Shown: positions 36,863 through 49,636 of the stretch, in pieces
Layout of the letters: each line of letters starts with the position of its first letter
Numbering within the stretch: position 1 is the stretch's first letter
NCBI GenBank assembly: GCA_902564565.1
Contig: CACFBW010000003.1
Location: 21,530 to 85,529 of the forward strand
DNA: 64,000 nt
Reading direction: 5' to 3'
Source: an uncultured Pelagibacteraceae bacterium
GTDB lineage: Bacteria; Pseudomonadota; Alphaproteobacteria; Pelagibacterales; Pelagibacteraceae
Position numbers and translations under genes: made by a program
The notes under the pieces: model-generated
Told to the model about the DNA's origin: nothing
The model's database searches: none
Seen by the model: the letters and a program-made list of their open reading frames with translations, nothing else

Positions 36863-39015
36863 CTTTTTTTTCCTTTTTTAGCTCTTGTTCCCGGCATACC
36901 CATAGTAGACCTTCCTTTTGGATAAATTTTATTATTTAAGCTATACTGTTTTACTTTAGGGTTAAGTGTAATCTCTAATTCAGTACTTTCAAGTTTTCTA
37001 ATTTCATCTCTTATTTTTGCAGCTTCTTCAAATTCTAGATTTGACGCAGATTCTTTCATTTTTTTGTTTAAAACTTTTAAGTGTTTTTTTAGATTTCCAC
37101 CAATATTTTCACCAGTTCCGACTTTTGTATAATCTTTTTCATAAACACTTTCTAATACATCGCTAATTTCTTTTTTTATTGTTGTTGCGCTAATGTTATT
37201 TTTTTTATTGTATTTTAATTGAATGTCTCTTCTTCTATTTGTTTCTTCAATAGCTTTATTAATACTTTTAGTTTTTTTATCAGCATATAGAATAACTTTA
37301 CCATCCAAGTTTCTTGCTGCTCTACCAATTGTTTGAATTAATGATCTTTCAGATCTTAAAAAACCTTCTTTATCAGCATCTAAAATTCCAACTAGTGCAC
37401 ACTCAGGTATATCCAATCCTTCTCTTAAAAGGTTAATCCCTACAAGAACATCAAATACACCCATTCTTAAATCTCTCATAATCTCAATTCTCTCAAGAGT
37501 GTCTATATCAGAATGCATGTATCTAACTTTAATCCCATTTTCATGAAGATATTCAGTTAAGTCTTCTGCCATTCGTTTTGTTAAAGTTGTAACTAAGACT
37601 CTATAATTTTTTTCAATTGTTTTTTTACATTCATGCATTAAATCATCCACTTGATTTTTTGCTGGCTTCACCTCAACAGGCGGATCAATTAACCCAGTTG
37701 GTCTAATTACTTGGTCAATATGTTTTCCTTTTACTTGATCTAGTTCCCAAGGCCCAGGTGTTGCTGATACAAAAATTGTTTGAGTTCTCATCATATTCCA
37801 TTCTTCAAATTTAAGAGGTCTATTGTCCATACAAGAAGGCAACCTAAAACCGTACTCCGCAAGGGTGCTTTTTCTTGATCTATCTCCTTTAAACATTCCA
37901 TTTAGCTGAGGAACAGTTACATGACATTCATCTACAAATATCAAAGTATTATCAGGAAAATATTCAAACAGAGTAGGAGGTGGTTCACCAGGTTTTCTTC
38001 CAGATAAAAATCTAGAATAGTTTTCAATTCCAGCACAAGAACCTGTTGCTTCGATCATTTCTAAATCAAATTTAGTTCTTTCTTCTAAACGTTGAGCTTC
38101 AAGTAATTTATTTTGTTCTTTGTGTTTTTTGAGAGTTATCTCTAATTCTTTTTTAATATTTATTATTGCTTGCTCTATTGTGGGTTTTGGTGTGATGTAA
38201 TGGCTATTAGCATATATTTTAATTAAATTTAAATCTTTAACGAGATCTCCTGTTAAAGGATCGAATTCTTCTATTTTTTCTAATTTGTCACTAAATAAAC
38301 TTAGTCTCCAAGCACGATCTTCTAGATGTGAAGGAAAAATTTCCAAATATTCTCCTCTAGCTCTAAAAGTTCCCCTGAAAAAATTTTGATCATTTCTTTT
38401 ATATTGTAGGCTAACTAATGATTTAATAATTTGTTCTCTATTATATTCAGATTTTTTTTGAAGAGTTATAGTCATTTTACTATAAGCTTCGACTGACCCT
38501 AATCCATAAATGCACGATACACTTGCTACTATTAAAACGTCATCTCTTTCTAAGAGAGACCTTGTTGCCGAATGTCTCATTCGATCTATTTGTTCATTTA
38601 TAGAAGCCTCTTTTTCAATGTAAGTGTCTGATCTGGGAACGTATGCTTCAGGCGTGTAATAATCATAGTAAGAAACAAAATATTCAACTGCGTTTTTGGG
38701 AAAAAAAGTTTTCATTTCTCCATAAAGTTGAGCTGCTAGAGTTTTGTTTGGAGCCAAAATTAAAGCAGGTCTATTTGTTTGTTCTATAACTTTTGCCATA
38801 GTAAAAGTTTTTCCAGAACCAGTTACCCCTAGAAGAACTTGGTTAAATTCACCTTTATTTGCGTTATTAACTAATTTTTTTATTGCTTCTGGCTGATCTC
38901 CAGCAGGTCTAAAATCTGTTATAAGTTCAAATTTTTTGCCACCTTCAAGTTTTCCACTTATTTCTGGATTTTTACTTTGAATATCTGTAATTAAATCTTG
39001 ATAAGTATTTTGCAT
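36859..39015 (-). CDS. uvrB: Excinuclease ABC subunit B
   Basis: Damage-verifying helicase-like subunit of nucleotide excision repair. The 718 residues include Walker A GVTGSGKT at 63-70, the beta-hairpin region with [17 protein letters not shown] Walker B, and helicase motif [11 protein letters not shown]. The C-terminal UVR motif ([11 protein letters not shown]) binds UvrC. It leads the run uvrB-SDR-folB-uvrC-pgsA and overlaps the SDR gene by 4 bases. I see no alphaproteobacterial LexA box (GTTC-N7-GTTC) just upstream. Confidence 0.97.
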   Translation of the reverse strand: MQNTYQDLITDIQSKNPEISGKLEGGKKFELITDFRPAGDQPEAIKKLVNNANKGEFNQVLLGVTGSGKTFTMAKVIEQTNRPALILAPNKTLAAQLYGEMKTFFPKNAVEYFVSYYDYYTPEAYVPRSDTYIEKEASINEQIDRMRHSATRSLLERDDVLIVASVSCIYGLGSVEAYSKMTITLQKKSEYNREQIIKSLVSLQYKRNDQNFFRGTFRARGEYLEIFPSHLEDRAWRLSLFSDKLEKIEEFDPLTGDLVKDLNLIKIYANSHYITPKPTIEQAIINIKKELEITLKKHKEQNKLLEAQRLEERTKFDLEMIEATGSCAGIENYSRFLSGRKPGEPPPTLFEYFPDNTLIFVDECHVTVPQLNGMFKGDRSRKSTLAEYGFRLPSCMDNRPLKFEEWNMMRTQTIFVSATPGPWELDQVKGKHIDQVIRPTGLIDPPVEVKPAKNQVDDLMHECKKTIEKNYRVLVTTLTKRMAEDLTEYLHENGIKVRYMHSDIDTLERIEIMRDLRMGVFDVLVGINLLREGLDIPECALVGILDADKEGFLRSERSLIQTIGRAARNLDGKVILYADKKTKSINKAIEETNRRRDIQLKYNKKNNISATTIKKEISDVLESVYEKDYTKVGTGENIGGNLKKHLKVLNKKMKESASNLEFEEAAKIRDEIRKLESTELEITLNPKVKQYSLNNKIYPKGRSTMGMPGTRAKKGKKR

Positions 39016-39042
39016 ATATTAAACAAAGTATTAGAATATTAA

Positions 39043-41186
<2,144 letters not shown>

Positions 41187-41207
41187 ATCAAAGCTATATA
41201 GTAATTT

Positions 41208-42161
41208 ATGTCTAAATTAAAAGGGTTATTATTAACAGAAGGAATGCACGGAATGGTGAGCCAAGTCGAAGGATTAGCTAAGGCTTTAGACTTAGATTTT
41301 ATACACGAAAAAATTGAACTTAATAATTTTTGGAAATTTTTACCTCCAAAGATAACTCCAACACAAAATTTTGTTTTTAAAAATAAAATAGAACAATATT
41401 TTAATATTGTAATATCTTGCGGTAGAAAAAGCGTTATACCGTCAATATATTTAAAAAATAAATATAAAAGTAAAATTGTCAATATTCACATTCAAAACCC
41501 AAAAGTATCATTGAAAAATTTTGATTTTGTTGTAGTTCCAGAACATGATGGTTTAACGGGAAAAAATGTTCTAACCACCAAAGGTGCAATTCATTATTTA
41601 ACAAAAGATGAATTGGTTTTAAGTCAAAATTATCTTAAATCTAAAATAGATCCAAAAAAAAAGATAGTTTCGCTTATTATTGGGGGCCCAAACAGATATT
41701 ACAGCTACGATGATAATGTAGTGGATAACGTTTTTTTGAATATTAAGAAAAAATTTATACAAAATAATTATCAAGCTATAATTATACCTTCAATGAGAAC
41801 GCCAAAAAAAATTATTGAAAAGGCTAAAAATTATTTTGACAATAATCAAATTATAATTTCAAATGTTGATAAAAAAGCCTATCTTTCTTCTTTACAGTTA
41901 GCAGACCATATTGTTGTAACTTGCGACTCTACCTCAATGATTTCCGAAGCAGCTTTAACTGGAAAACCAATATATGTTGCACAAATGCCCACTATAAAGA
42001 AAAATCATAGGTTTAAAGACTTTTTCAACTTATTTGAGAGTTTAAATATTATTAAAAATCTTGGTGCACCCATTGAAAACTGGAATTATGAAAAATTAGA
42101 TGAAACTCAAAGAGTATCGAGTTATATAAAAGATAAAATTGAAAAACATGACTTTTCTTAA
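41208..42161 (+). CDS. ELM1-like protein (mitochondrial fission ELM1 family)
   Basis: Member of the bacterial/plant ELM1 family, predicted to fold like a glycosyltransferase GT-B protein; the bacterial function is unknown. The 317 residues start with LLLTEGMHGMVSQVEGLAKAL, typical of the family, include IHIQNP, VVPEHDGL, and in the C-terminal half CDSTSMISEAALTGKP, which resembles a nucleotide-sugar binding site. It overlaps the following oxygenase gene by up to 23 bases, suggesting joint expression. Confidence 0.85.
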   Translation: MSKLKGLLLTEGMHGMVSQVEGLAKALDLDFIHEKIELNNFWKFLPPKITPTQNFVFKNKIEQYFNIVISCGRKSVIPSIYLKNKYKSKIVNIHIQNPKVSLKNFDFVVVPEHDGLTGKNVLTTKGAIHYLTKDELVLSQNYLKSKIDPKKKIVSLIIGGPNRYYSYDDNVVDNVFLNIKKKFIQNNYQAIIIPSMRTPKKIIEKAKNYFDNNQIIISNVDKKAYLSSLQLADHIVVTCDSTSMISEAALTGKPIYVAQMPTIKKNHRFKDFFNLFESLNIIKNLGAPIENWNYEKLDETQRVSSYIKDKIEKHDFS

Positions 42162-42810
42162 TTCAATATTAAATAAATCAAAAAAATCTGACACTCCTTT
42201 TACACACTGGGAGTACAAAGAAGCATTATCAGAAGAGGCAATACAAGAAATAATAAACGCAGATATAGTTGATGTTAATAAACATAACTTAACATACGAT
42301 GGAACCAGAGCAATAGATGATGGTGCACCAGAATTTAGGGAAGGCATATCATCAGGAGGTAAGGCCATAAAATTTAGATGCTTTGTAACAAAAGAAAATG
42401 CTCAAAATTTTCCTCACTTAGTAAAATTTATCAAAGAATTACAATCAAAAGAAACCTGTCAAACAATTTCTAAATTAATTAAAAAAGATTTATCTAATTC
42501 ATATGTGAGAGTTGAGGTTATTTGTGATAGGAAAGGATTTTGGTTGAAACCTCACTGCGACATTAAGGAAAAAATTTTATCAGGCTTAATATTTGTTAAC
42601 AAATTAAATGAGTCTGAAGATTTAGGAACAGATTTATATAATGAAAAATTAGAGAAAGTTAAGACTGTCCCATATAAAAATAATTATGGGTATTTTTTTA
42701 CTAGCGGACCAAACACTTGGCATGGTATGGAAAAAAAGGAAATACTTAAAGAGAGACGTTGCTTGCAAGTAAATTACGTAACATTCCCAACAGACTGGAA
42801 AGTGGAGTAG
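42139..42810 (+). CDS. 2OG-Fe(II) oxygenase-like protein
   Basis: Probable 2-oxoglutarate/iron dioxygenase of 223 residues. The iron triad is visible as His139-x-Asp141 (KPHCDIKEK) and His195 (PNTWHGME), with Arg207 as the likely 2-oxoglutarate anchor. The substrate is unknown. It may start at the ATG at 42139 or 42148, both inside the ELM1-like gene, so the two are probably translationally coupled and work together. The stop abuts the carB stop directly. Confidence 0.82.
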   Translation: MKNMTFLNSILNKSKKSDTPFTHWEYKEALSEEAIQEIINADIVDVNKHNLTYDGTRAIDDGAPEFREGISSGGKAIKFRCFVTKENAQNFPHLVKFIKELQSKETCQTISKLIKKDLSNSYVRVEVICDRKGFWLKPHCDIKEKILSGLIFVNKLNESEDLGTDLYNEKLEKVKTVPYKNNYGYFFTSGPNTWHGMEKKEILKERRCLQVNYVTFPTDWKVE

Positions 42811-45800
42811 TTAAATATCTTGAATAGAGGTTGCAGTTATTACTTTTGTTTTTAGAGACCTGATGCCTTTTAAACAAGCTTGTGCTGTTGACATATTAGT
42901 ACAATAAGGAACTTTGTTTATTAGAGTTGCTCTTCTTAAGGCAATTGCATCATTAAGACGATGTTCGCTTTTTCCACCTCCAGTATTGATTACTAAAGCA
43001 ATTTTTTTTGAATTTAATATGTCAACAATATGTGGAGACCCTCCACTAACCTTATTTATTTTTTTGCATTTCATGCCATGTCTGCGTATGAAGTTTGCTG
43101 TTCCTTCTGTAGCAGACAGTGTAAAATTTAATTTTAATAATTGTTTAGCTAAATCAACACCTTCTTCTTTGTGGCTGTTTTTTAGAGATATAAATGCTAG
43201 TCCTTTAGTGGGCAATGAATTTGCTGAAGCTATTTGACTTTTAGCGTAAGCTAAACCAAAATCTTTATCTAATCCCATAACTTCTCCAGTTGACTTCATT
43301 TCAGGTCCTAAAAGCACATCTACATTTGGAAATTTATTAAATGGAAAAACAGCTTCTTTAACCGCATACATATTTTTATTTTTATTTTTTAAATTAAATT
43401 TAGACAACTTTTCTCCTGCCATTATTCTTGAAGCAATTTTAGCTAGAGGAATTCCTTTAGCCTTTGACACGAATGGAACCGTTCTACTTGCTCTTGGATT
43501 AACTTCAATAATGAAAATTTGATCTTTTTTTATTGCATACTGCACATTCATGAAACCTTTAACTTTTAATGCTAATGCTAATTTTTTTGTTTGACTTTTA
43601 ATTTCTTCAATTAATTCTTTTTTAATAGCAATTGGAGGCAAACAGCATGCAGAGTCACCAGAGTGTATACCTGCTTCTTCAATGTGTTGCATGATGCCAG
43701 CAACAAAAACTTCTTTGCCATCTGAAATAGCATCCACATCAACTTCCATTGCATTATTTATAAATTTATCAATTAAAATTGGATTATTTTCTCCAGCTTT
43801 AAACGCTTCTTCAACAAAATCTTTTAGTTGGCTTTTTTCATAGACTATTTCCATAGCTCTTCCGCCTAACACATATGAAGGTCGAACCATCAATGGTAGT
43901 CCAATTTTTAAAGCGATTTTAATTGCCTCATTATAAGTTTTTGCGATAGCACTTTTTGCTTGTTTTAGTTCCAGTTTTATTAATAGATTTCTAAATCTAT
44001 CCCTATCTTCCGCTAGATCGATTGATGAATATTGTGTTCCTATTATAGGCAGTGAATTTTGATGAAGAAATTTTGCTAATTTTATAGGAGTTTGTCCTCC
44101 AAATTGTGCAATTATTCCGATCAAATTTCCTTTTGATTTTTCCTTTAATATTATGTTGTAAACATATTCTTCTATTAGAGGTTCAAAATATAATCTATCG
44201 CTTGTATCATAATCAGTAGAAACAGTTTCTGGATTACAGTTTATCATTATGGTCTCAAACCCAGCTTCTTTTAAAGCATAACTTGCTTGGCAACAGCAAT
44301 AATCAAATTCAATTCCTTGACCTATTCTATTTGGTCCACCACCTAAAATAATAATTTTCTTTTTTGAGGTTGGGTTAGCTTCACATTCAGTTTTTATTGA
44401 AAAGTTTCTTTGATATGTAGAATACATATAAGGAGTGAACGATTTAAATTCGGCCGCACATGTATCTACTTTTTTGTAAACTGGAAACACTTTAAGAGCA
44501 GTTCTTTTTAACCTAACAATTTTTTCATCAGTGTTAGAGAGTTCAGCAATTTTTTTATCAGAAAATCCTATAGATTTTAACTTATTAAAATCTTCAAATT
44601 TTTTTGGTATTCCTTTTTTCTTTATTTTGCCTTCTTCTTCTACAATTTGTTTTATTTGTTCTAAAAACCACGGATCAATGCCAGAGAATCTTTGGATTTT
44701 TTTTAAATTTATTTTTTTTCTTATTGCCTCAGCAACTAAAAGTATTTTATTTGGAATATTTATTTTTAGTTTTTTCTCTATTTCTTTTTTATTAAGTTTA
44801 AAAATTCTATCTAAACCTGAAAGACCAATTTCTAAAGATGACAATGCTTTTTGAAGAGATTCTTTGAAGTTTCTTCCAATTGCCATTGCCTCTCCTACAG
44901 ACTTCATTGATGTTCCTAAAATAGCTGGAGACTGGGAAAATTTTTCGAAAGTAAACCTAGGAACTTTAGTTACCACGTAATCTATGGTCGGCTCAAACGA
45001 AGCAGGAGTTGTTTTGGTTATTTCATTTTTTAATTCGTCAAGCGTGTATCCCACCGCCAATTTTGCTGCAATTTTTGCAATAGGAAACCCTGTTGCTTTG
45101 GATGCTAAGGCTGACGACCTTGAAACTCTTGGGTTCATTTCAATTATAACCATTCTTCCATTCTTTGGATTTATTGCAAACTGAACATTTGATCCACCAG
45201 TTTCAACACCAATTTTTCTTAAACATGCGATAGATGCATTTCTCATTACTTGGTATTCTTTATCTGTAAGTGTTAAAGCTGGAGCGATTGTAATGGAGTC
45301 ACCGGTATGAATACCCATAGGGTCTACATTTTCTATTGAGCAGATTATTATGCAGTTGTCATTTTTATCTCTAACAACTTCCATTTCAAATTCTTTCCAT
45401 CCTTCGAGGCATTCTTCTATTAAAACCTGATTAACCGGTGATTCATGTAAACCATTTTTGACTATTTTAAAAAAATCATTTTTGTTTTTTGCAATACCAC
45501 CGCCCAGTCCACCTAAAGTAAATGCGGGTCTAATTATTGCAGGCAAACCAATTTTTTTTAAAACTCCGGGTGCGTCTTTATATTTATTGATAATTTTTGA
45601 TTTAGGAAGATCCAAACCAATATCAAGCATATTTTTTCTAAACTTTTTTCTATCTTCAGCATTTTCAATAGCTTTGGATTTTGCTCCAATAAGTTCAATT
45701 TTATATTTTTTTAAAATACCTTTTTTCTCAGCTTCCATTGCTAGGTTTAGAGCTGTTTGACCCCCCATTGTCGGCAAGATTGCATCGGGTCTTTCTTTTT

Positions 45801-46035
45801 GAATTATTTTTTCTAAAATTTCCAAAGTAATGGGCTCTATATAGGTTTTGTGAGCAACATTAGGGTCAGTCATAATTGTTGCTGGGTTAGAGTTAATTAA
45901 AATAACTTTGTAACCTTCATCCTTCAAAGCTTTACAAGCTTGTGTTCCTGAATAATCAAACTCACATGCTTGACCAATTACTATTGGTCCTGCACCTACA
46001 ACTAAAATTTTTTTAAGATCTCTTCTTTTTGGCAT
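42811..46035 (-). CDS. carB: Carbamoyl-phosphate synthase large subunit
   Basis: Makes carbamoyl phosphate for arginine and pyrimidines from ammonia supplied by CarA. The 1074 residues contain two homologous ATP-grasp halves (about 1-550 and 555-940) and a C-terminal allosteric MGS-like domain (about 940-1074). Seen motifs include [17 protein letters not shown] and [18 protein letters not shown] in the first half, and [16 protein letters not shown] and EVNPRASRT in the second. The start MPKRRD overlaps the end of carA by 23 bases. Confidence 0.98.
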   Translation of the reverse strand: MPKRRDLKKILVVGAGPIVIGQACEFDYSGTQACKALKDEGYKVILINSNPATIMTDPNVAHKTYIEPITLEILEKIIQKERPDAILPTMGGQTALNLAMEAEKKGILKKYKIELIGAKSKAIENAEDRKKFRKNMLDIGLDLPKSKIINKYKDAPGVLKKIGLPAIIRPAFTLGGLGGGIAKNKNDFFKIVKNGLHESPVNQVLIEECLEGWKEFEMEVVRDKNDNCIIICSIENVDPMGIHTGDSITIAPALTLTDKEYQVMRNASIACLRKIGVETGGSNVQFAINPKNGRMVIIEMNPRVSRSSALASKATGFPIAKIAAKLAVGYTLDELKNEITKTTPASFEPTIDYVVTKVPRFTFEKFSQSPAILGTSMKSVGEAMAIGRNFKESLQKALSSLEIGLSGLDRIFKLNKKEIEKKLKINIPNKILLVAEAIRKKINLKKIQRFSGIDPWFLEQIKQIVEEEGKIKKKGIPKKFEDFNKLKSIGFSDKKIAELSNTDEKIVRLKRTALKVFPVYKKVDTCAAEFKSFTPYMYSTYQRNFSIKTECEANPTSKKKIIILGGGPNRIGQGIEFDYCCCQASYALKEAGFETIMINCNPETVSTDYDTSDRLYFEPLIEEYVYNIILKEKSKGNLIGIIAQFGGQTPIKLAKFLHQNSLPIIGTQYSSIDLAEDRDRFRNLLIKLELKQAKSAIAKTYNEAIKIALKIGLPLMVRPSYVLGGRAMEIVYEKSQLKDFVEEAFKAGENNPILIDKFINNAMEVDVDAISDGKEVFVAGIMQHIEEAGIHSGDSACCLPPIAIKKELIEEIKSQTKKLALALKVKGFMNVQYAIKKDQIFIIEVNPRASRTVPFVSKAKGIPLAKIASRIMAGEKLSKFNLKNKNKNMYAVKEAVFPFNKFPNVDVLLGPEMKSTGEVMGLDKDFGLAYAKSQIASANSLPTKGLAFISLKNSHKEEGVDLAKQLLKLNFTLSATEGTANFIRRHGMKCKKINKVSGGSPHIVDILNSKKIALVINTGGGKSEHRLNDAIALRRATLINKVPYCTNMSTAQACLKGIRSLKTKVITATSIQDI

Positions 46036-47209
46036 TTTTTTTCATATTGTTAATAAATTCTTGAAACAAATAAACACTGTCTTGAGGACCAGGGTTAGAC
46101 TCGGGGTGATATTGCACAGAGAATACAGGTTTATTTTTTAATCTAATTCCTTCAATGCAACCATCAAATAACGATGTATGAGTTATTTGAATATTTTTTG
46201 GTAAACTTTCTTTAACTATTTCAAATCCATGATTTTGGCTTGTAATTTCAACTTTATTTTCAATTAAATTTTTAACAGGATGATTTGCACCTCTATGACC
46301 CAATTTCATTTTTTTTGTTTTTGCGCCAAGCGCCAAGGCTAATATTTGATGACCAAGACAAATTCCAAAAACAGGTAAATTTTTTTTTATTAATTCTTTA
46401 ATTATAACAATAGCATATTTTCCTGTTGCAGCAGGATCTCCAGGTCCATTAGACAAAAATATACCATCAGGCTTTAACTTTAGTATTTTTTCAACGCTTG
46501 TTTTGCATGAAACAATATTAACTTTACAATTAAAATCTGAAAAATATCTTAAAATATTTTTTTTAATTCCATAGTCTACAGCAACAACATTTAATGACTT
46601 AGTTTTATTTTTTATGTATCCACTTTCTTTTTTCCAAGTTTTAAATCCACTCCATACATAATTTTTTTTAGTTGTTACTTTTTCTGCTAAATCTAAATTT
46701 TTTAAACCACCCCATCTCGTGGTTAGATTTATTAATTTGCCAATATTAAATTTTCCATTTTTAGATAAAGAAATTGTTCCTTTGGGAGCTCCTTTATCTC
46801 TAATCCAGTTAGTTAAACTTCTCGTATCGAATCCTGTTATACCAACAATTTTATTTCTTTTAAGCCACAAATCTAAATTTGTTAACGATCTATAATTTGA
46901 AGGATTTGTAATATCAGAATTAAAAATAACTCCTTTTGTCCAAATTTTGTCAGACTCATGATCTTCTTTGTTGGTTCCTACATTCCCGATGTGAGGAAAA
47001 GTAAAATTAATTATTTGTCCTGCGTAAGAAGGATCAGAAATAATTTCTTGGTAACCAGTTAAAGATGTATTAAAACACACCTCTCCAGTTGCTGTGCCCT
47101 GGTAACCAATGCCAAAACCTTTAAAAAATGTTTTGTTTTCAAGAACTAAAATGCCTGTGTGAATCCCGGAGATTTTTTTTGAGTTATTTTTTTTTGCTTT
47201 TTTCTTCAA
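46013..47209 (-). CDS. carA: Carbamoyl-phosphate synthase small (glutaminase) subunit
   Basis: Hydrolyses glutamine and channels ammonia to CarB. The 398 residues include the N-terminal domain ([15 protein letters not shown]) and a class I amidotransferase domain with the active cysteine at 284 (GICLGHQ), GHRGANHPV, and His/Glu in YHPES. The start codon is TTG (47209): an in-frame TAA lies directly upstream and no ATG occurs before the conserved domain. A palindrome (47214-47225) sits just upstream. Confidence 0.97.
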   Translation of the reverse strand: MKKKAKKNNSKKISGIHTGILVLENKTFFKGFGIGYQGTATGEVCFNTSLTGYQEIISDPSYAGQIINFTFPHIGNVGTNKEDHESDKIWTKGVIFNSDITNPSNYRSLTNLDLWLKRNKIVGITGFDTRSLTNWIRDKGAPKGTISLSKNGKFNIGKLINLTTRWGGLKNLDLAEKVTTKKNYVWSGFKTWKKESGYIKNKTKSLNVVAVDYGIKKNILRYFSDFNCKVNIVSCKTSVEKILKLKPDGIFLSNGPGDPAATGKYAIVIIKELIKKNLPVFGICLGHQILALALGAKTKKMKLGHRGANHPVKNLIENKVEITSQNHGFEIVKESLPKNIQITHTSLFDGCIEGIRLKNKPVFSVQYHPESNPGPQDSVYLFQEFINNMKKNAKKKRS

Positions 47210-47213
47210 TTAC

Positions 47214-47225
47214 AACTCATGAGTT
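47214..47225. promoter_or_regulatory. Palindrome upstream of the carA TTG start
   Basis: AACTCATGAGTT is a perfect 12-bp palindrome beginning 4 bases upstream of the carA start. It could be an operator or a small RNA hairpin that limits initiation at the TTG codon. The ATG inside it is out of frame and meets TGA after four codons. Confidence 0.35.
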
Positions 47226-47326
47226 AAAGGTTAATACAATAAAACCCTAATTACCGCAACGATCTAATGTGGAAAAATTAAAAAATTTTCTTTTGAACAG
47301 CATTGTCTTTAAAGTAGATTAAAAAA

Positions 47327-47788
47327 ATGTCATTAAAAGATAAAATCAATAACAACTATCAAAATTCTTTAAAAAACAAAGACAAAACGGAGATATCAAC
47401 CTATAGGTTAATTCTATCAGGTATTAAAGATATTGATATTGCTAATCGTTCTGGACCAAATAAGAAAGAGACTGACGATTCAGATATTAAAAAACTTTTA
47501 AAAAAAATGATTAAGCAGAGAGTTGAGTCAATAGATATTTATAAAAAAAATAATAGGAAAGATTTGTTGGAAGTAGAACAAAAAGAACATGATATTTTAT
47601 TAAGTTTTTTGCCAAAACAATTAACCGATGAAGAGACAAAGAAAATTTGTTCTGAGTTAGTTAATTCACTGGGTGCAAGCTCCATAAAAGATATGGGGAA
47701 AGTTATGGGTGAATTAAAGAAAAATTATTCAGAAAATTTAGATTTTGCTAAGGCAGGTTCTTTACTTAAAGAGTTATTAAATAAATAA
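47327..47788 (+). CDS. yqeY: GatB/YqeY domain protein
   Basis: 153-residue protein of the YqeY family, related to the tRNA-binding tail of the GatB amidotransferase subunit. The family pattern includes an N-terminal LKDKI with an RLILSGIKD segment, a central KKMIKQRVESIDIYKKNNRKDL-like helix and a C-terminal MGKVMGELK. It precedes dnaG by 2 bases in the conserved yqeY-dnaG-rpoD order. Its exact function is not established. Confidence 0.93.
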   Translation: MSLKDKINNNYQNSLKNKDKTEISTYRLILSGIKDIDIANRSGPNKKETDDSDIKKLLKKMIKQRVESIDIYKKNNRKDLLEVEQKEHDILLSFLPKQLTDEETKKICSELVNSLGASSIKDMGKVMGELKKNYSENLDFAKAGSLLKELLNK

Positions 47789-47790
47789 TT

Positions 47791-49566
47791 ATGAAGTATC
47801 CAAAAGAATATTTAGATGAAATTAAAACACGTTTAAAAGTTTCTGCAGTTGTGTCGAGAGCAGTAAATTTAAAAAAACGAGGAAAAGAATTTGTTGGACT
47901 ATCTCCTTTTAAAACAGAAAAAACACCTTCGTTTACAGTTAATGACGATAAAGAATTTTATCATTGTTTTGCAACATCAGAACATGGAAACATATTTGAT
48001 TTTGTGATGAAAACTCAGAATCTTAAGTTTGGAGAAGCAGTAAAATTTTTAGCTAATCTAGCTGGTATGCGTCCTTATACATTTTCAAAACAAGACGAAG
48101 AAAGAGAAAAGCAATGGAAGGAATACAGTTCAATTTATAATCAATATGTTCAATTTTATCATGAAGAAATTTTAAAAAATGAAGAAGCAAGCTTAGCTCG
48201 AGAATATTTAAAAAAAAGAAATCTGTCAAAAGAAGAGGTTACAAAATTTAAAATTGGTTATGTAAAAAGACAACCAAGCTTTTATGAAAGACTTAAAAAT
48301 CAATTTAGTGAAAAAGTTTTAACAGAAAGTGGGCTTTTTTATTTTGATGAAAAGAATAAATTTTTTGTAGAGAGATTTAGAGATAGAATAATTTTTCCTA
48401 TAAATAATATTTCCGGACAACCAATTGGAATTGGAGGAAGAACCTTTCAAGATAAAAATTATTTAGCAAAATATATAAATTCTCCTGAAACTTCTTTTTT
48501 TAAAAAAGGTTCTAATTTGTATAATTTGGATTTAGCTAGAAAATTATCGAATAAAATAGATCATGTTTATCTCGTTGAGGGCTATATGGATGTGATCGGA
48601 TTGAGTAAAAATAGAATTGAAAATGTTGTAGCAAATTTAGGAACTTCACTAACAGAAAAACAAATATTAGTTTTGAATCAGTTTTTTGAAGATATAATTA
48701 TTTGTTTTGATGGAGATCAAAGCGGCTATAAAGCAGCTTTAAGAGCAGCAGAAAACTCTATTAAAGAATTAAAACCAGAAAAAAAAATTTCTTTTTTACT
48801 TTTACCTGAGAAAGAGGATCCAGATAGTTTTGTCAATAAAAACGGCAAGGATGCTTTTACAAAATTTACAAAAGAAAATAAAGTCCCAATTCACAAATTT
48901 ATTTTTAATCATTATATTAAACAAACTAATGATGATCCATCTTCTATGGCTATTTTTGAAAAAAAATTAAGAACTGTTGCTAACACTATAAAAGATAATT
49001 TTATTAAGAAATATATTTTGGAATATTTTTTAGAGCAGATTTCTTTGTTAACTCCATATTCTAATATTGGAAAGAAAAAATTTTACCATAAAAAAAACAA
49101 ATCTTTAAAAACTACTCAGAAATATTTTAATGAAAGTAAATCTTTAAGCCAAATAGAGTTAAAAGAATTTTCTCTTTTATATATTGTATTGAACAAACTT
49201 AGTATTTTTCAGGAAAAAATGCATTTAATTGAAAATGTAAAATTTTTTACTAATGAAAATAAATTAGTTTTAGAAAAAGTTTTACAGGAATTAAAAACTA
49301 AAGAAAATTTAAAATTAGACGATTTATTATTAGACAAACAATTGATATATAAAATTTTTAAATTTGCATCAATTAAACATATTCTAAATAATAATAAAAA
49401 TAATGAAGACAAAACTCTAGAGCTATTAGAAGAGATCAAGAGAGATTTAAAAAATTACGAATTAGAGTATAGAATAGAAGAGCTAGAATCAAAATTTTCA
49501 AAAGACTTGAGTGAAAATACTTTTAATGAAATAAGGGAACTAAAAAAATTACAAAATATCAATTAA
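47791..49566 (+). CDS. dnaG: DNA primase DnaG with degenerate zinc-binding site
   Basis: Synthesises RNA primers at the replication fork. The 591 residues include the N-terminal zinc-ribbon-like domain, the core with a TOPRIM fold (VEGYMDV; FDGDQSG) and a C-terminal DnaB-interacting region. Usual zinc ligands are Cys, His, Cys, Cys; here the positions read Ser38, Lys41, Cys59 and Thr62, so only one is kept and zinc is unlikely to bind. The rest of the motif, including EKTPSFTV, is conserved, so the domain is probably still used. It precedes rpoD. Confidence 0.96.
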   Translation: MKYPKEYLDEIKTRLKVSAVVSRAVNLKKRGKEFVGLSPFKTEKTPSFTVNDDKEFYHCFATSEHGNIFDFVMKTQNLKFGEAVKFLANLAGMRPYTFSKQDEEREKQWKEYSSIYNQYVQFYHEEILKNEEASLAREYLKKRNLSKEEVTKFKIGYVKRQPSFYERLKNQFSEKVLTESGLFYFDEKNKFFVERFRDRIIFPINNISGQPIGIGGRTFQDKNYLAKYINSPETSFFKKGSNLYNLDLARKLSNKIDHVYLVEGYMDVIGLSKNRIENVVANLGTSLTEKQILVLNQFFEDIIICFDGDQSGYKAALRAAENSIKELKPEKKISFLLLPEKEDPDSFVNKNGKDAFTKFTKENKVPIHKFIFNHYIKQTNDDPSSMAIFEKKLRTVANTIKDNFIKKYILEYFLEQISLLTPYSNIGKKKFYHKKNKSLKTTQKYFNESKSLSQIELKEFSLLYIVLNKLSIFQEKMHLIENVKFFTNENKLVLEKVLQELKTKENLKLDDLLLDKQLIYKIFKFASIKHILNNNKNNEDKTLELLEEIKRDLKNYELEYRIEELESKFSKDLSENTFNEIRELKKLQNIN

Positions 49567-49636
49567 ATCATCTAAATTAAAAGTGGATTTTTGTAAAATT
49601 GTCATTATATAGGTCTTTCGAATTTTTTATTTTATT

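Noticed and set aside
44531..44854. Plus-strand ORF of 107 codons
   Set aside because: It is antisense to carB, which has full motifs over this region; the product is low in recognisable features.
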